From SZAS-103 sp038316385 (GTDB taxonomy: Bacteria > Pseudomonadota > Gammaproteobacteria > Xanthomonadales > Xanthomonadaceae): a stretch of DNA of 64,000 nt. Below the pieces are notes generated by a model. That model saw only the letters and a list, made by a program, of their open reading frames with translations, had not been told where the DNA came from and searched no databases. Shown here piece by piece: positions 61,344 to 64,000 of this stretch. The DNA is taken from assembly GCA_038316385.1 (NCBI GenBank), contig JBBQAN010000004.1:96075-160074 (forward strand). Direction: 5' to 3'. The stretch's first letter is position 1. Every line of letters begins with the position of its first letter. Both the position numbers and the translations under genes were made by a program.

Positions 61344-62975
61344 GTGACCCGAAAGCTGCGAATCGCCCTGGCCCAATTCGACTTCCTGGTGGGCGACGTG
61401 CGGGGCAACGCCACGCGCATCGCGGCGCTGATCGCGCAGGCGCGCGACGTGCACGGCGCCGACCTGGTGCTGTTCCCCGAGACGGCCGTGTCGGGCTACC
61501 CGCCCGAGGACCTGCTGCTGCGCCCGGAGTTCCTGGCCGCCTGCGATCGCGCCGTGCGGGACATCGCCGCGGCCTGCACCGGCATCACCGCCGTGGTGGG
61601 CTGGCCGGAAGCGGTGGGCGCGGTGGTGTACAACGCCGCCAGCGTGCTGCGCGACGGCGGCATTGAATTGACGTATCGCAAGCGCGAGCTGCCCAACTAC
61701 GCGGTGTTCGATGAGCGCCGCTACTTCTCGGTCGACCCCGACGGCGGCGCCTGCACCTTCGAGGTGGCCGGCGTGCAGGTGGGGCTGATGATCTGCGAAG
61801 ACCTCTGGTTCCCCGAGCCGCTGGCTGAAACCGCGGCGATGGGCGCGCAGCTGGTGGTGGTGCCGAACGCGTCGCCGTTCGAGAGCGACAAGACCGCGGT
61901 GCGCGATGCCCTGCTGGCCCAACGCGTGCAGGAAACCGGCGTCGCCGTGGTTTATCTCAACGGCGTGGGCGGGCAGGACGAGCTGGTGTTCGACGGCGCC
62001 TCGGTGCTGGCCGATGGCGACGGCGGAGTGCATCCGGCCGCGCGCGCGTTCGAGGAACACTGGCTGGTGACCGACTTCGACGCCGGCGAGCGCCGATTTA
62101 CGCGCCTGCACTGGCCCCAGGAAGCCGACGAGAGCCGCGAGTCGCTGGCCTACCGGGCCATCGTGCTCGGCATCCGGGATTACTGCGGCAAGAACGGCTT
62201 CAACCGCGTCTGGCTGGGGCTGTCGGGCGGCATCGACTCGGGGCTGGTGCTGGCGCTGGCGGTGGACGCGCTGGGCGCCCCCAACGTCGCCGCCGTGCGG
62301 CTGCCGTCGCGCTACACCAGCGACCTGAGCAACGACCTGGCCGAGGAACAGGCGCGCCTGCTGGGCGTGCGCCTGGAGACGATCGCCATCGAGGCGCCGT
62401 TCGAAGGCTTCCTGGCGGCGCTGGCGCCGATGTTCGGCAATCTCGAAACGGGCGTGGCCGAGGAAAACCTGCAGTCGCGCAGCCGCGGCGCGCTGATGAT
62501 GGCGCTTAGCAACCGCTTCGGCGGCCTGCTGCTCACCACCGGCAACAAAAGTGAATATGCGGTCGGTTACGCCACGATTTATGGCGACATGTGCGGCGGC
62601 TTCGCCCCCATCAAGGACCTCTACAAGACTGAAGTGGTGGCCCTGTGCCACTGGCGCAACGCGCAATCACCGGCCATCCCCGAAGTGGTGATCACGCGGC
62701 CGCCCTCGGCCGAGCTGCGCGACAACCAGACCGACCAGGATTCGCTGCCGCCCTACGACGTGCTGGACGCCATCCTGCTGCGGCACGTGGACCAGGAGCG
62801 CTCGATCGCCGAGATCGTCGCCGACGGCTACGACGCCGCCACCGTGGAGCGCATCCTCAGGCTGGTGCGCATCAGCGAATGGAAGCGCCGCCAGTCGGCG
62901 CCGGGGCCCAAGCTGTCGCGCCGCGCCTTCGGCCGCGAGCGCCGCTATCCGATCACGTCGGGCTGGCGCGACTGA
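61344..62975 (+). CDS. nadE: Glutamine-dependent NAD+ synthetase
   Basis: Two-domain enzyme that amidates nicotinic acid adenine dinucleotide, using glutamine. The GTG at 61344 (MTRKLRIALAQFDFLVGDVRGNATRI) gives 543 residues; upstream in-frame codons read through the sucD terminator. The N-terminal nitrilase-fold glutaminase has the triad E (FPETAVSGYPPEDL), K (YRKRELPNYAVFDE) and C (LMICEDLWFPEP). The synthetase domain has the ATP loop LGLSGGIDSGLVLAL and TGNKSEYAVGYATIYGDMCGGFAPIKDLYKTEV. High GCC/CTG use continues here. Confidence 0.95.
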   Translation: MTRKLRIALAQFDFLVGDVRGNATRIAALIAQARDVHGADLVLFPETAVSGYPPEDLLLRPEFLAACDRAVRDIAAACTGITAVVGWPEAVGAVVYNAASVLRDGGIELTYRKRELPNYAVFDERRYFSVDPDGGACTFEVAGVQVGLMICEDLWFPEPLAETAAMGAQLVVVPNASPFESDKTAVRDALLAQRVQETGVAVVYLNGVGGQDELVFDGASVLADGDGGVHPAARAFEEHWLVTDFDAGERRFTRLHWPQEADESRESLAYRAIVLGIRDYCGKNGFNRVWLGLSGGIDSGLVLALAVDALGAPNVAAVRLPSRYTSDLSNDLAEEQARLLGVRLETIAIEAPFEGFLAALAPMFGNLETGVAEENLQSRSRGALMMALSNRFGGLLLTTGNKSEYAVGYATIYGDMCGGFAPIKDLYKTEVVALCHWRNAQSPAIPEVVITRPPSAELRDNQTDQDSLPPYDVLDAILLRHVDQERSIAEIVADGYDAATVERILRLVRISEWKRRQSAPGPKLSRRAFGRERRYPITSGWRD

Positions 62976-62980
62976 AACAA

Positions 62981-63004
62981 CAACGCCGCCCGGAGGCGGC
63001 GTTG
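62981..63004. terminator. Bidirectional hairpin between nadE and bamD
   Basis: Perfect 10-bp stem (62981-62990 and 62995-63004, CAACGCCGCC and complement) with a CGGA tetraloop, between the convergent stops of nadE and bamD. Reading the minus strand, TTGTTTCAG follows the stem, so it suits bamD better than nadE. Confidence 0.75.
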
Positions 63005-63024
63005 CGAAGTTGCCCCGGCGTGGA

Positions 63025-63864
63025 CTACTTGCCGTCGAAGGGGTTGATGCGGCTGAAGAAGCCGTCGCCTTCGGGCCAGCCGCGGCCGTTGAGGTAGGGA
63101 TGGTCGGCGTAGTTCGCCTCCAGCACCTTGCGGGTGTCGGCGGCCAGGTCGTCCTGGCCCAGGCCGGTGTAGGCGGTGGCCATCAGGGCCAGCGCATCGC
63201 CGTCGAAGGCGCTTTGCGGGTAGGTCTGCAGCAGGTACTTGCCGCGGTTGGCGGCCGCCACGTAGGCGTCCTTGCGCAGGTAGAACAGGCCGACGTTGAG
63301 CTCGTGCTGGGCCAGCAGGTTGCGCAGGTAGATCATGCGCTGGCGGGCGTCGGGGGCGTAGCGGCTGTTGGGGTAACGGCGCACCACGTCGGCGAAGTCG
63401 TTCAGGCTCTGGGTGGGCGCGCCCAGGTCGCGGGCCGACATGTCCTGTCGGGCCAGGCGCAGCAGCAGGCCCGAGCTGCGGTCGAAGTTGATCAGCGCCT
63501 TGAGGTAATAGGCGTAGTCGATGTGGCGGTGCGTGGGGTAAGTGCGGATGAAGCGGTTGATGGTGGACGTGGCTTCTTCGGTCTTGGACTGGCGGTACTG
63601 CACGTAGGCCAGCTCAAGCTGCGCCTGTTCGCTGTAGGCGCCGTACGGGAAGCGCGACACCAGGCGCTGGTAGAAGCGGCCGGCGCGGTCGTAATTCTGG
63701 CCGTCCATCGAGGATTTGGCCTCGGAATACATGGCTTCCACCGGCAGGGTTTCGGTTTCCGCCTCGCGGTCGCCAAACAGCTTGCCGATGCTCTGGCAGC
63801 CTCCCAGGGTCACCACGAGCATCAGGATCAGGAGAAAACGCGTCTTGCCGAGCAGTCGGGTCAT
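63025..63864 (-). CDS. bamD: Outer membrane protein assembly factor BamD
   Basis: Essential lipoprotein of the BAM complex that inserts outer-membrane beta-barrels. The signal MTRLLGKTRFLLILMLVVTLGGC gives lipidated Cys23. Five TPR-type repeats follow (YSEAKSSMDGQNYDRAGRFYQRLVSRFPYGAYSEQAQLELAYVQYRQSKTEEATSTINRFIRTYPTHRHIDYAYYLKALINF and later). NSRYAPDARQRMIYLRNLLAQHELNVGLFYLRKDAYVAAANRGKYLLQTYP is the second family block. Length 279 residues, slightly longer than E. coli BamD (245) through a Gly-rich tail (GRGWPEGDGFFSRINPFDGK). Confidence 0.95.
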   Translation of the reverse strand: MTRLLGKTRFLLILMLVVTLGGCQSIGKLFGDREAETETLPVEAMYSEAKSSMDGQNYDRAGRFYQRLVSRFPYGAYSEQAQLELAYVQYRQSKTEEATSTINRFIRTYPTHRHIDYAYYLKALINFDRSSGLLLRLARQDMSARDLGAPTQSLNDFADVVRRYPNSRYAPDARQRMIYLRNLLAQHELNVGLFYLRKDAYVAAANRGKYLLQTYPQSAFDGDALALMATAYTGLGQDDLAADTRKVLEANYADHPYLNGRGWPEGDGFFSRINPFDGK

Positions 63865-63976
63865 CGGGATGGCAGGTCAGGGCGCTGGAGGCAGCAAGTT
63901 CGGGGATAATACCGGAAAGCCCGCTGTCGCCTCCATGAATGGGGGCGGGGGCCGCCCCTGGCCCGACGAGACGCCC

Positions 63977-64000
63977 ATGACCCCGCATTCCCAGCCCGAC
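63977..64000 (+). CDS. First codons of a divergent gene, probably rluD
   Basis: An ATG at 63977 opens MTPHSQPD up to the window end. It follows a 112-base intergenic region divergent from bamD. In many gammaproteobacteria the pseudouridine synthase gene rluD is divergent from bamD, so this may be its start. Eight codons cannot prove the identity, and no strong ribosome site precedes it. Confidence 0.3.

Overview
The window reads as chromosomal DNA of a GC-rich gammaproteobacterium of the Xanthomonadales (Rhodanobacteraceae/Xanthomonadaceae type). This rests on gene content and order: a GspN-GspD pair at the end of a type II secretion operon, rsmI-rnpB-mraZ leading into the division and cell wall cluster, LpoA/YraN next to RsmI, a Nudix/ThiE fusion after SecA, pilB-pilC-pilD-coaE, and pilRS next to sucCD. 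No tRNA, rRNA, insertion sequence, prophage or CRISPR array was seen. The placement is inference from gene order, not from a database comparison.

Layout. 0-7.7 kb: end of the type II secretion operon, a family 2 glycosyltransferase, pyrF, ettA and glyA. 7.7-14.1 kb: a small exported protein, then the overlapping chain nrdR-ribD-ribE-ribBX-ribH-nusB-thiL-pgpA. 14.1-19 kb: palindromic repeats, a gutted FAD-oxidase pseudogene, yraN, lpoA, rsmI, RNase P RNA and an AbrB/Doc toxin-antitoxin pair whose toxin gene runs into the 3' end of rnpB. 19-36.3 kb: the dcw cluster mraZ-rsmH-ftsL-ftsI-murE-murF-mraY-ftsW-murG-murC-ddl-ftsQ-ftsA-ftsZ followed by lpxC. Most of these genes overlap by 4 bases, and murD is missing between mraY and ftsW. 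36.4-41.8 kb: dciA, an M23 peptidase, secA and the Nudix/ThiE fusion. 41.8-59.1 kb: type IV pilus locus on the minus strand (coaE, a phosphoethanolamine-type transferase, pilD, pilC, pilB, then pilA, pilR, pilS), interrupted by a five-gene plus-strand glycan cassette and a minus-strand GT-C/TPR membrane protein. 59.2-64 kb: sucC, sucD, nadE, bamD and the first codons of a divergent gene.

How the genes work together. The riboflavin block contains everything for riboflavin except a working GTP cyclohydrolase II, because that domain of RibBX has lost its active site. The dcw cluster makes peptidoglycan precursors and the divisome. Its lack of murD fits the alternative MurD2/MurL route known in Xanthomonas. 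In the pilus locus a perfect sigma-54 promoter precedes pilA, next to the PilS/PilR regulators that would act on it.

Most interesting points. First, the pilus locus looks like a pilin-modification system: a Dpm-like polyprenyl-phosphate glycosyltransferase, a flippase-like membrane protein, two methyltransferases, a GT4 enzyme, a TMTC-like GT-C/TPR protein beside pilA, and an alkaline-phosphatase-fold transferase overlapping pilD. Second, codon use changes abruptly near the 3' end of sucC (about 60.1-60.4 kb) and stays changed to the window end, which suggests a recombination joint or a chimeric assembly.
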